From Marinobacter sp. F3R08 (GTDB lineage: Bacteria > Pseudomonadota > Gammaproteobacteria > Pseudomonadales > Oleiphilaceae): a stretch of 64,000 nucleotides of DNA. The position numbers and the translations under genes are program-made. Of this stretch, positions 6,968 to 15,243 are shown piece after piece. The notes under the pieces are model-generated. The model was not told the origin of the DNA, searched no databases, and saw only the letters and a program-made list of their open reading frames with translations. The DNA lies in the NCBI RefSeq assembly GCF_018860425.1, contig NZ_JAHKPI010000025.1, positions 186,001 to 250,000 of the forward strand. The letters are read 5' to 3'. Numbering within the stretch: position 1 is the first letter of the stretch; every line of letters starts with the position of its first letter.

Positions 6968-9295
6968 ATGACATCTGAGCATGGAACAAAAAAGTCACTT
7001 ACCAGCAGCCATTGGGGGACCTATCGGGTTCATACCAAGTCTGGAAAACTCACCGCGCTGGAGGGTTTCGAGAGGGATGAAGATCCGTCCCCTATTGGTC
7101 AGGGTATCGTTGATGTGCTTGATGGACCAATGCGTATCAAGAAACCTATGGTTCGTCGCGGATGGTTGGAAAACGGGCCGGGAAATGCAGAAGGTGGTCG
7201 AGGAGCTGATGAGTTTGTTGAGGTTTCCTGGTCCAGAGTGATCAGGTTGGTGGTGGATGAATTAAATCGTGTACGCGGCCGTTACGGTAATCAGGCAATT
7301 TATGGGGGATCTTATGGGTGGTCCAGTGCTGGGCGTTTTCATCATGCCCAGAGCCAGCTGAAGAGGTTCCTCAACTCGATTGGCGGCTACACCTATTCAC
7401 GGAATACCTATAGCTATGCGGCTGCCGAAGTCACTTTGCCTTACGTCCTTGGCGATTTCTATTCCATGGTGAATGGTGCAACCAGCTGGGACGTTATTAA
7501 GGAATACACGGGCCTGTTCGTGGCTTTCGGTGGGGCACCGCTCAGAAACGGACAGGTCACTAATGGTGGTGTTGGGCGTCATGTGCAGCAACAGGGAATG
7601 CAGGAAGCCGCTGCAAATGGCGTTAAAGTCGTTAACGTCAGCCCTTTGCGTTCAGATGTGCTGGAAGAAATGAATGCAGACTGGTTCGCTATATACCCTG
7701 GTAGTGATGTTGCGCTTTTGCTTGGCATTGCCCATACCCTTCACGAAGAAAAACTGGCAGACACCGGCTTTCTATCGACCTATACGGTGGGCTACGAGCG
7801 TTTTCGAGACTATTTTTTGGGAGAGACGGACGGTGTCGTGAAAGACAGCGCCTGGGCCGAGAGAAAGACAGGCATGCCTGCTGCTCGTATCCGTCATTTG
7901 GCTCGGGATATGGCTCGCCAACGCACGATGATCTCCGTGAGCTGGTCTTTAACTCGTCAGGATAACGGCGAGCAACCCTACTGGGCAGCTATTGCTGTCG
8001 CGTCGATGTTGGGGCAGCTCGGTTTACCGGGTGGAGGTATAGGGTTTGGATACAGTGCTATGAATGCAATTGGCGCTAACTATCAGGGGATTCCCGGGGC
8101 GGCTTTGCCTCAGGGTAAAAACCCGGTAAAAAGCTTTATTCCCGTTGCCAGAATTACCGACCTGCTGCTGAATCCCGGCGCCCAATTCGAATACAACGGT
8201 ATGACTGAAACTTATCCTGATATTAAGCTGATTTACTGGGCAGGGGGAAACCCTTTTCATCACCATCAGGATCTCGTTCGAATGAGGGCGGCTTGGCAGA
8301 AACCGGATACGGTGATTGTCCATGAGTGGTGTTGGAATGCTCAAGCTAAACACGCTGATATTGTGCTACCCGCTGCAACGTTTTTGGAGCGGAATGACAT
8401 TGCTTCATCCAGTCGCGATCCCTTCCTTATCTATATGGAAAAGGCTGTGGAGCCGGCAGGGCAGAGCCTGTCGGACTATGAAATCTTCAGTAAGTTGGCA
8501 GAAGAGCTCGGTGCACGGGAAGCATTCACGGAAGGCCGTGACGAGGAGCAATGGTTAAAAGTATTTTACGACGAAACCTGTGAAAAAGCTGGCAATAGCG
8601 GTATTGACCTCCCGAGCTTTGAGGACTTTAAAGCGAAGGGCTGGTTTGAAAACCTGATGCCGAACGAACCGCAGGTTCTGATGAAAGCCTATCGCGAGGA
8701 TCCTGTAGGCAATGCCCTTCGAACGCCCAGTGGAAAAATAGAGATTTTCTCTGAGACTGTCGCGGGCTTTGGCTATGAAGAATGTCCGGGCTTTCCGTTC
8801 TGGAATGAGCCTAAGGAATGGTTGGGGAAGGAAAACCCTGAATTCCCCATGCACCTGATTTCCAATCAACCGAAAAACAAACTGCACTCCCAGTTGGACC
8901 ACGGTTCCCTTAGTCGCAAGTCGAAAATCAACGGGCGGGAACCGGTGGTTATTCATCCGGAAGACGCGAAGATCCGGAACATCAAACAAAATAGTCTGGT
9001 ACGCATATATAACGGACGAGGCGCCTGCTTGTGTTCTGCCGTGGTAAGTGACGAAGTGCGAGTTGGGGTGTTGCAGTTGAGCACCGGGGCTTGGTTTGAC
9101 CCGCCACAACCAGGCGTTTTAGGCGTGTCCTGTCAGCATGGTAACCCGAACGTTCTGACCCGGGATGAAGGAACCTCACGTCTGGCACAAGGGCCAAGTG
9201 CGTTGTCATGCCTCGTCGAAATTGAACTGTACGCTGGGGAGGATCTGGCCTTGGGTGCCTTCTTGCCGCCGGCGATCAGTAGTGAATGTTGCTGA
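6968..9295 (+). CDS. DMSO/biotin-sulfoxide reductase-type molybdoenzyme (BisC-like)
   Basis: This 775-residue oxidoreductase carries bis-MGD molybdenum cofactor domains. It has no N-terminal Cys cluster for a 4Fe-4S centre and no Tat signal, so it fits the cytoplasmic BisC branch of the DMSO reductase family. Tyr116 and Trp118 (GGSYGWSS) and Ser149 (NTYSYAAAE) match Tyr114, Trp116 and the Mo-ligand Ser147 of Rhodobacter DMSO reductase, with the same 33-residue Tyr-Ser spacing. The Tyr is typical of S-oxide reductases and absent from TorA. Later blocks (WAGGNPFHHHQDL, HEWCWNAQAKHADIVLPAATFLER, SNQPKNKLHSQLDHG) are family hallmarks. The likely role is reduction of an S- or N-oxide; oxidation of an unknown compound is possible. 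The electron donor is unknown. Confidence 0.87.
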   Translation: MTSEHGTKKSLTSSHWGTYRVHTKSGKLTALEGFERDEDPSPIGQGIVDVLDGPMRIKKPMVRRGWLENGPGNAEGGRGADEFVEVSWSRVIRLVVDELNRVRGRYGNQAIYGGSYGWSSAGRFHHAQSQLKRFLNSIGGYTYSRNTYSYAAAEVTLPYVLGDFYSMVNGATSWDVIKEYTGLFVAFGGAPLRNGQVTNGGVGRHVQQQGMQEAAANGVKVVNVSPLRSDVLEEMNADWFAIYPGSDVALLLGIAHTLHEEKLADTGFLSTYTVGYERFRDYFLGETDGVVKDSAWAERKTGMPAARIRHLARDMARQRTMISVSWSLTRQDNGEQPYWAAIAVASMLGQLGLPGGGIGFGYSAMNAIGANYQGIPGAALPQGKNPVKSFIPVARITDLLLNPGAQFEYNGMTETYPDIKLIYWAGGNPFHHHQDLVRMRAAWQKPDTVIVHEWCWNAQAKHADIVLPAATFLERNDIASSSRDPFLIYMEKAVEPAGQSLSDYEIFSKLAEELGAREAFTEGRDEEQWLKVFYDETCEKAGNSGIDLPSFEDFKAKGWFENLMPNEPQVLMKAYREDPVGNALRTPSGKIEIFSETVAGFGYEECPGFPFWNEPKEWLGKENPEFPMHLISNQPKNKLHSQLDHGSLSRKSKINGREPVVIHPEDAKIRNIKQNSLVRIYNGRGACLCSAVVSDEVRVGVLQLSTGAWFDPPQPGVLGVSCQHGNPNVLTRDEGTSRLAQGPSALSCLVEIELYAGEDLALGAFLPPAISSECC

Positions 9296-9394
9296 GCGTT
9301 TCCTGGTTCGCTATCCCTCGAGATAACCCGCTGAAGAAGAGTATGAGCGCTACGCTGATGTTAGTCGTGACCTGGCTAGGTATAAGTGATCGCA

Positions 9395-9418
9395 AAACCA
9401 AGTAAAAACCATTGATTG
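9395..9418. promoter_or_regulatory. Degenerate palindrome, candidate FixJ-like regulator site (copy 3)
   Basis: Left arm AAACCAAGTA is identical to copies 1 and 2 with a 4-nt A-rich centre. The right arm (CCATTGATTG) is only partly conserved. It lies about 95 bp before the permease start. A short TACTA-N5-TAGTA repeat follows at about 9427-9441. Confidence 0.5.
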
Positions 9419-9501
9419 TATGGGTACTAAGACCTAGTATTGGCATGGGGTATATCTCCCCTTCGTATTCGATAAATCCAATTGGATGGAGAATAAAAAC
9501 A

Positions 9502-10908
9502 ATGTCCTTGAAGAAAAGACCAACGGGCGGTGAGCAGCCGTCGGCGTTAGGCGTATTGAATTTCCGCGTACCTTTCGTTCACTACAAAATTGAAATACCA
9601 GACATTTTGCAGGGCGCAATTCTGTGCGTTGTCCCCTTGAGCATCACGGCTCTAATGACTTCCGTTTTGGGAATTCCCTTCGAAATTGCAGTTGCCTTTG
9701 TACTGCTGAACAACATTCTTTACCTGGTGCACACGCACTTTGGTGACCCTACCGTTGCCGGCTGGATCACGGCAGGTATTCCACTGTATATCGCGTTCCT
9801 GATGGGTTATCCGGAGGGGGAGGCCAGAATACTGGCGCTCATTGCATTGCAGTTAACGGTCGCTGTGATTTTCCTGGGGCTGGGTGCCTTTAAAGGTGCT
9901 GACGCCCTGGTGCGCAAGATGCCGATGTCACTCAAGTCGGGCATTCTGATTGGCGCAGGTATTTCTGCAGTCATGGGTGAGTTCGCCGCCGATGGTCGTG
10001 TCTGGACTATGCCGATCACCATTCTGACCGGAGCGGTTCTCGGTTTCTTTATGCTGTTTTCTGAAACCGCCGACCCTTTGCGTGCGCGTTATGGCTTCTT
10101 CCGTTTTGTGGCTCAGTATGGCATCGCAGTACCGTTCCTGATCGCATATGTATTCGGACTGCTTATCGGTGAGGTTGATATGCCTGTTATTGAGTGGGGC
10201 TTCACCTCCATTCCGCTGGGGACCATCATTCAGGACTACAGTGTGATCGGGCTGGGTATGCCGCCACTGCAATATTTCATTGATGCTATCCCGCTGGCTC
10301 TGGCTGCTTACATTATTGCTTTCGGGGATATTCTGGTTATGGATTCGCTGTTCAAAAATGCGGACAGTGCCCGTAAGGACGAGAAACTGGTCTTCAGCCC
10401 GCGTCGCAACAGCATCATCGTGGGTGTTCGAAATACCCTTCATGGTTTGTTTGCACCATTCATCAGTTTGTCCGGACCTGCATGGACAGGTGGTCAAGCT
10501 CTGGTCATCAACCGTTATATGAATAACCCGCGTTCCGTCATGGACAGCTACTGGGGTGGTGCAACCAGTATCTACTGGGGGATGACCATTGCCATTGTTC
10601 TGGTGCCCGTGGTTACGCTGTTCAAGCCGGGTCTCAATATCGGTATGGCGTTGACCCTGCTGATTCAGGGCTACCTGTGTGGCTATCTGGCGATCGAAAT
10701 GCTGGATCGCCAAACCAACCTGGAGCGCGGTGTAGCTGTAATTGTTGGCTCTGTTCTTGCGGTCAAAGGTGCGGCCTGGGGACTTGGTATTGGCCTGGTT
10801 CTGTGGCTGTTCCTGGAGAAAAACTGGTTCGCAGACGTTTATGTGGCAACACACCATAACGACGATGAGCCTGCAGCTGATGCTGATGCTCTGGCTGAGC
10901 GAAGTTAA
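9502..10908 (+). CDS. Multipass membrane permease, NCS2/SLC23-like (tentative)
   Basis: The start at 9502 follows GGAGAA and gives 468 residues. The protein is almost wholly hydrophobic, with about 12-14 membrane segments. A conserved-looking loop region (SLSGPAWTGGQALVINRY) and a polar helix (IIAFGDILVMDSLFKNADSARKD) resemble nucleobase/ascorbate-type permeases in layout, but I do not recognise a specific subfamily. It lies between the molybdoenzyme and acyl-CoA ligase genes and has its own candidate FixJ-like site, so it most likely imports the substrate of the cluster, perhaps an organic acid or heterocycle. Family placement is moderate; substrate is unknown. Confidence 0.7.
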   Translation: MSLKKRPTGGEQPSALGVLNFRVPFVHYKIEIPDILQGAILCVVPLSITALMTSVLGIPFEIAVAFVLLNNILYLVHTHFGDPTVAGWITAGIPLYIAFLMGYPEGEARILALIALQLTVAVIFLGLGAFKGADALVRKMPMSLKSGILIGAGISAVMGEFAADGRVWTMPITILTGAVLGFFMLFSETADPLRARYGFFRFVAQYGIAVPFLIAYVFGLLIGEVDMPVIEWGFTSIPLGTIIQDYSVIGLGMPPLQYFIDAIPLALAAYIIAFGDILVMDSLFKNADSARKDEKLVFSPRRNSIIVGVRNTLHGLFAPFISLSGPAWTGGQALVINRYMNNPRSVMDSYWGGATSIYWGMTIAIVLVPVVTLFKPGLNIGMALTLLIQGYLCGYLAIEMLDRQTNLERGVAVIVGSVLAVKGAAWGLGIGLVLWLFLEKNWFADVYVATHHNDDEPAADADALAERS

Positions 10909-10952
10909 CGGTGGCAAAGCTTGCCTGAGAAAACAAAAAGAGGTTAAACGCA

Positions 10953-12578
10953 ATGGAAAATATGTTTGAGCTTGGGCTCGATAAGACAGAGGCGAACTAT
11001 GCACCTCTGACTCCGATCACCTTCATTCAGCGGACAGCCCTGGCGCATCCAACGCGCACAGCCGTTATCCACGGTAGCATCCGACGCAGCTGGGCTGAAA
11101 CCTATGAGCGGTGTCTGAAAATGGCGTCCGCTCTACGGAAACTTGGTGTTCGAAAAGGGGATACGGTCGCAGCATTATTGCCGAACATCCCTGAAATGCT
11201 GGAGTTGCATTTTGCGGTTCCGATGATCGGTGCAGTATTGAATGCGCAGAACACCCGGCTTGATTCAAAGACCATGACGTTCATGCTTAATCACAGTCGA
11301 GCCAAAGTGTTCTTTACTGATAAAGAATACAGCGACCGTTCCCGTGAAGCGCTTGAGGGCTGTGATGCCAAGCCAATGGTGATAGATGTCGATGATCCTG
11401 AGTTCGACGGTGGTGAGCTGATCGGCAAGATGACGTATGACACCCTGCTGGAAACCGGCGATGACGATTTTCATTGGGATATGCCAGACGATGAGTGGCA
11501 GGCTATTGCACTGAACTACACGTCAGGTACTACGGGCAATCCAAAAGGCGTTGTGTATCACCATCGCGGTGCCAATTTGAATGCAATGAGCAATGTCATC
11601 GGCTTTGGCTTGCCATCAGGTGCGGTTTATCTGTGGACGCTACCGATGTTCCATTGCAATGGTTGGTGCTACCCCTGGGCGGTAACCGCAGTAGCCGGCA
11701 CACATGTCTGCCTGCGCTCGCCACAACCGAAGGAGATATATGAAGCTCTGGCAATGCATGGCGTGACTCACTTCTGTGCCGCGCCGGTGGTGATGAATAT
11801 GATGATAAATGCGCCTGCTGAGCACAAGAAGCCATTCAGTCAGCATGTGACAGCTGCGACCGGTGGAGCGGCACCCCCAGCTGCTACGATTGAAGCCATG
11901 GAAGCCATGGGGATTCAGGTGGTTCACCTGTATGGTTTGACGGAAACCTATGGCCCCAGTCTGATCTGTGAATTTCAGGACGAATGGAAAACCATGGATG
12001 CCAAGAACAAAGCCGCAAAGATGGCCCGCCAGGGAATCCTCTCATTGTCCATGACGGATATGATGGTGGCCGACCCCGTAACGTCCGAGCCTGTACCTAA
12101 AAACGGCATGACGATTGGTGAGCTGTTTGTTCGTGGTCACTCTGTGATGAAGGGATATCTCAATAACCCGGAAGAAACCGCGAAAGCGTTTAGTGGTGGA
12201 TGGTTCCGTACCGGAGACTTGGGCGTTTGGCATAGCGATGGTTATGTGGAAATAAAAGACCGCTCCAAAGACATCATCATTTCCGGTGGGGAAAATATTT
12301 CGACCCTCGAAGTGGAAAGTACGCTGTACGATCACCCTGCGGTACTGGAAACCGCTGTTGTGGCAGCGCCTGATGATCACTGGGGTGAAGTTCCCTGTGC
12401 ATTCATTAGTCTGAAGCCCGGCAACGATGACCTGACAGAAGCCGATATAGTCGCACATTGCAGAGCGAACCTTGCCGGCTTCAAGGTGCCCAAGAAAATT
12501 CTCTTTGTGGATGACTTGCCAAAGACATCGACCGGGAAATTACAAAAGCATATGTTGAGGAATCAACTGACGGTCTAG
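10953..12578 (+). CDS. Acyl-CoA ligase (AMP-forming), DmdB/medium-chain type
   Basis: This 541-residue protein is an ANL-superfamily ligase. The phosphate loop is YTSGTTGNPKG (residues 189-199). The adenine-binding block YGLTETYGP, the hinge GYVEIKDRSKDII with SGGENIS, and the C-terminal catalytic Lys in KTSTGKLQK are all present. It activates a carboxylic acid to its CoA thioester with ATP. The subfamily includes fatty and methylmercaptopropionate (DmdB) CoA ligases. It is 44 nt after the permease gene with an AGAGG ribosome site, so the two are probably co-transcribed. It would create the acyl-CoA used by the dehydrogenase, hydratase and reductase encoded at 1-3838. Confidence 0.88.
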   Translation: MENMFELGLDKTEANYAPLTPITFIQRTALAHPTRTAVIHGSIRRSWAETYERCLKMASALRKLGVRKGDTVAALLPNIPEMLELHFAVPMIGAVLNAQNTRLDSKTMTFMLNHSRAKVFFTDKEYSDRSREALEGCDAKPMVIDVDDPEFDGGELIGKMTYDTLLETGDDDFHWDMPDDEWQAIALNYTSGTTGNPKGVVYHHRGANLNAMSNVIGFGLPSGAVYLWTLPMFHCNGWCYPWAVTAVAGTHVCLRSPQPKEIYEALAMHGVTHFCAAPVVMNMMINAPAEHKKPFSQHVTAATGGAAPPAATIEAMEAMGIQVVHLYGLTETYGPSLICEFQDEWKTMDAKNKAAKMARQGILSLSMTDMMVADPVTSEPVPKNGMTIGELFVRGHSVMKGYLNNPEETAKAFSGGWFRTGDLGVWHSDGYVEIKDRSKDIIISGGENISTLEVESTLYDHPAVLETAVVAAPDDHWGEVPCAFISLKPGNDDLTEADIVAHCRANLAGFKVPKKILFVDDLPKTSTGKLQKHMLRNQLTV

Positions 12579-12968
12579 AGGACTGCTGGTATTGCGTTAG
12601 CAATGTCTCCGGCAAGTGCCGGGGATATTGCCTGACGGCGCACCTCGCCGGAAAACGTTGGTCTGGTCATTTCCCTCCCTGGAAACCACAAAACCTCTAG
12701 AGTAGAACTTCGGCAAGTCTTCGTTGCCGGAGTTTCGCCGTGAGGGAGTACGCCCCGCATACCACCGCCGAAAAAACAAACCCTGCTGGACACCTTACGC
12801 CAATAGAACGAAACAGGTGCAGATGCCAGTGATGATACAGTACCGCTGACGGAAGAAAACGGATAGCCCTGAGCTGCACCCGGCTAGGGCGGGGGGTCAG
12901 ACAATTGATCGGCTCAGGCTCCTTGCGAGACGACGTCAAACAAGCTCAGTGCTGGTTCTATAAACGAG
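12579..12968. other. Gene-poor 390-bp spacer with several GC hairpins
   Basis: No gene can be supported. Hairpins include CCGGC-AAGT-GCCGG at 12609-12622 and an imperfect CTTCGGCAA/TTGCCGGAG pair near 12710-12735. The segment marks the end of the catabolic region and may be a terminator zone or the remnant of a repeated element. Small minus-strand frames exist here but have no ribosome site or family motif. Confidence 0.4.
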
Positions 12969-13865
12969 GTGGTGGATTTGACAGTAAAAATATTCGGGTT
13001 GGTTTTGCTGATAGCTACTCTGTTGTTTTCCGGCTGCAATGCCGAGAATGGTGAGCAGAGTAAGAGCGAGGCGGGCTCTGTAGCGGAGTCGCAAAAAGAG
13101 CTTGGCAGCGCTATTTCAATAGCTCTGAAACCCGCCCAGCTGGATTGGGTCGGCCAGAAAATTTTTCAGAACGAATGCGCGGGTCGTTTCGAGTGTCTGG
13201 TGCACTGGAACCCGGGTGAAGCGTTTCCTTCACTCGGAATCGGTCACTTTATCTGGTATCCGGAGGGCGTTGAGGGGAGGTTTGTTGAAAGCTTTCCCGC
13301 CCTGGTTGATTACATGGCGCAGCGCCAGGCCAGCATGCCTGACTGGCTGATAGCTCTTGATCCTTTTGACGCCCCCTGGGCAGACCGGGAGGCCTTTCTG
13401 GCTGTGGAGAATTCTCCCAAAGTGGCAGAACTACGGGAGTTTCTGGCGGGTACCCAGGGTATACAGGCCGAATTCATATTCCGTCGCGCCAGGGCCGCAC
13501 TCGCCAGTATTCTCGAGGCGACTCCGGACGATCGAAAGGACGGGGTCGCTGCGAACCTGTCTGCTCTGAGCGAGACACCCGGTGGTGTCTACGCCATTAT
13601 CGACTATGTGAATTTCAAGGGTGAGGGGCTTTCGCCTGCGGAAAGATACAACGGTGAAGGCTGGGGTTTGTTGCAAGTGCTGTTGGAGATGTCTGGCTCA
13701 TCGGACAAAAGCACGCTGGTGCAATTCCGGGAGGCCGCAGGCGTAGTGCTCACACGCCGGGCTGAGAGCGCTGAGGATCCGATCGAGCGCGAGCGCTGGC
13801 TGCCCGGGTGGTTAAAGCGTCTTGAGTCTTACGAAGAGCCGCCTGTCTTAAAAATTTCTGAATAA
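12969..13865 (+). CDS. Predicted lipoprotein with a GIGH-containing, lysozyme-like region
   Basis: The protein has 298 residues from a GTG at 12969. A TTG at 12978 has better spacing from GAGG and may be the true start. A lipoprotein signal ends at LLFSGC, so the mature chain would be lipid-anchored at that Cys. The conserved-looking core QNECAGRFECLVHWNPGE followed by FPSLGIGHFIWYPEGV recalls the Glu plus GIGH arrangement of lysozyme-like folds, but I cannot assign an enzyme. The rest is helical, with WGLLQVLLEM near the C-terminus. It stands alone between two unrelated units. A peptidoglycan-related role is a guess. Confidence 0.75.
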   Translation: MVDLTVKIFGLVLLIATLLFSGCNAENGEQSKSEAGSVAESQKELGSAISIALKPAQLDWVGQKIFQNECAGRFECLVHWNPGEAFPSLGIGHFIWYPEGVEGRFVESFPALVDYMAQRQASMPDWLIALDPFDAPWADREAFLAVENSPKVAELREFLAGTQGIQAEFIFRRARAALASILEATPDDRKDGVAANLSALSETPGGVYAIIDYVNFKGEGLSPAERYNGEGWGLLQVLLEMSGSSDKSTLVQFREAAGVVLTRRAESAEDPIERERWLPGWLKRLESYEEPPVLKISE

Positions 13866-13963
13866 TTTTTCCTAAAAACTAGTTAATTTCCCGAACCTTG
13901 TTCTACTTTAAAGAGGCGCGACCCTTAATCTGCCATTTTTTGGCGCATTAGGATGGAATGGTG

Positions 13964-13978
13964 GCACCGCCTTGGTGC
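13964..13978. promoter_or_regulatory. NtrC-like enhancer site upstream of aapJ
   Basis: GCACC-GCCTT-GGTGC is a perfect match to the classical NtrC binding pattern (GCACC, 5 nt, GGTGC). It lies about 100 bp upstream of a sigma-54 promoter, a normal enhancer distance. Confidence 0.75.
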
Positions 13979-14063
13979 GCGAAACAGTGTCACATTGTTC
14001 CTCATTCGCCTGAAATGGCCTGGTGATTGAAAAAAAGATTATAAATCATTGGGTTATGATGAA

Positions 14064-14079
14064 TGGCTTGCAAATTGCT
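14064..14079 (+). promoter_or_regulatory. Sigma-54 promoter of the aap operon
   Basis: TGGCTTGCAAATTGCT has the invariant GG and GC of the -24/-12 elements separated by exactly 10 nt. It lies about 50 nt before the aapJ start codon. With the NtrC-like site upstream it indicates nitrogen control of amino acid uptake. Confidence 0.78.
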
Positions 14080-14126
14080 GAGCCCACTCGTCGCGATAAA
14101 ACCAACTGATGTTCGGAGAAGAGACA

Positions 14127-15152
14127 ATGAGAAAGACGAAAACGATTGCCCTGGGAATTGCTCTGGCTGTAGGCACGTTTACGGCTACTGGTGCCATGGC
14201 TGCTACCACTCTGGAAAACGTCAAAGAAAAAGGCCATCTGCAGTGTGGTGTGACCAGTGGTTTGCCGGGCTTCTCACAACCCGATGAAAAGGGCAACTGG
14301 ACAGGTATTGATGTGGACACCTGTCGCGCTGTGGCTGCTGCCATCTTCGGTGACGCCAAGGCTGTAGAATTTACCCCGCTGACCGCCAAAGAGCGTTTCA
14401 CCGCTCTGCAGTCCGGCGAAATCGATATGCTGTCGCGGAACACTACCTGGACTCTGACCCGTGATGCGTCATTGGGCCTGAACTTTGCCGGCGTCAACTA
14501 CTATGACGGCCAGGGCTTCCTGATTAACAAAGATATTGGCGTGGACGATGCTACCCAGTTGGATGGTGCGACGATCTGTATCCAGGCTGGTACTACCACT
14601 GAGCTCAACCTGTCTGACTATTTCCGTGCCAAGGGCATGGAGTTCAAACCGATCGTATTCGACACTTCTGAGCAAACGGTTCAGGGCTTCTCCGCCGGCC
14701 GTTGTGATGTTCTGACGTCTGACCGCTCCCAGCTGGCAGCCCTTCGTTCGAAGCTGTCTGATCCGAGCTCAGCCATAATTCTGCCGAATACCATCTCCAA
14801 GGAACCGTTGGGCCCGGTTGTTCGTCAGGGCGACGATGAGTGGTTCAACATCGTCAAGTGGGTACTCTCCGTGCAGATCAACGCTGAGGAGCTGGGTGTG
14901 ACCAGCGCCAACGCTGACGAAATGCTGGAATCCGATAACCCCAATGTTCAGCGCCTGCTGGGTACCGATGGCGACATGGGTGCCAAGCTCGGTCTGCCTG
15001 ATGACTTCGGTCACAAGGTGGTGAAGCTGGTAGGCAACTACGGCGAAATGTATGACCGTAACGTAGGCCCGGACACTCCGCTGGGTCTGTCCCGCGGTAT
15101 CAATGCTCTTTGGACCGAAGGCGGCATCCTGTATGCGCCGCCGGTTCGATAA
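14127..15152 (+). CDS. aapJ: General L-amino acid ABC transporter, periplasmic binding protein
   Basis: I use the ATG at 14127 because GGAGAAGAG lies just upstream; an in-frame ATG at 14109 lacks one. The 341-residue product begins with a signal peptide (RKTKTIALGIALAVG ... GAMA) and continues as an AapJ/BztA-type solute-binding protein. Hallmarks are GVTSGLPGFSQPDEKGNW, IDVDTCRAVAAAIFGDA and LSRNTTWTLTRDASLGLNF. It delivers a broad range of L-amino acids, especially Glu/Asp and Gln/Asn in related systems, to AapQM. It is the first gene of aapJQMP, behind an NtrC/sigma-54 promoter. Confidence 0.93.
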   Translation: MRKTKTIALGIALAVGTFTATGAMAATTLENVKEKGHLQCGVTSGLPGFSQPDEKGNWTGIDVDTCRAVAAAIFGDAKAVEFTPLTAKERFTALQSGEIDMLSRNTTWTLTRDASLGLNFAGVNYYDGQGFLINKDIGVDDATQLDGATICIQAGTTTELNLSDYFRAKGMEFKPIVFDTSEQTVQGFSAGRCDVLTSDRSQLAALRSKLSDPSSAIILPNTISKEPLGPVVRQGDDEWFNIVKWVLSVQINAEELGVTSANADEMLESDNPNVQRLLGTDGDMGAKLGLPDDFGHKVVKLVGNYGEMYDRNVGPDTPLGLSRGINALWTEGGILYAPPVR

Positions 15153-15243
15153 GACCTGAAAGCCAGCAGCGAGGTCTCCTGAATGGGGGCTTCGCTGCTA
15201 TCTCTGATGCTGTAAACCACAGGGAAGCTCTTCAGGACCGTCC

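Noticed and set aside
9928..11004. Long open frame on the minus strand opposite the permease gene
   Set aside because: It lies wholly over a well-supported membrane protein and the ligase start, has no ribosome site and no family motif. Similar long antisense frames opposite tig (27013-28203) and lon (30479-31783) were dropped for the same reason.
1..12578. A complete DMSP demethylation pathway
   Set aside because: DmdB-like and DmdC-like proteins are present, but there is no DmdA demethylase, DmdD hydratase or DMSP lyase in view, and these ligase and dehydrogenase families also serve ordinary acids.
12575..12939. Small minus-strand frames in the spacer after the ligase gene
   Set aside because: They have no ribosome site, no conserved motif I can name and overlap hairpins. 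They may be repeat debris but cannot be supported as genes.
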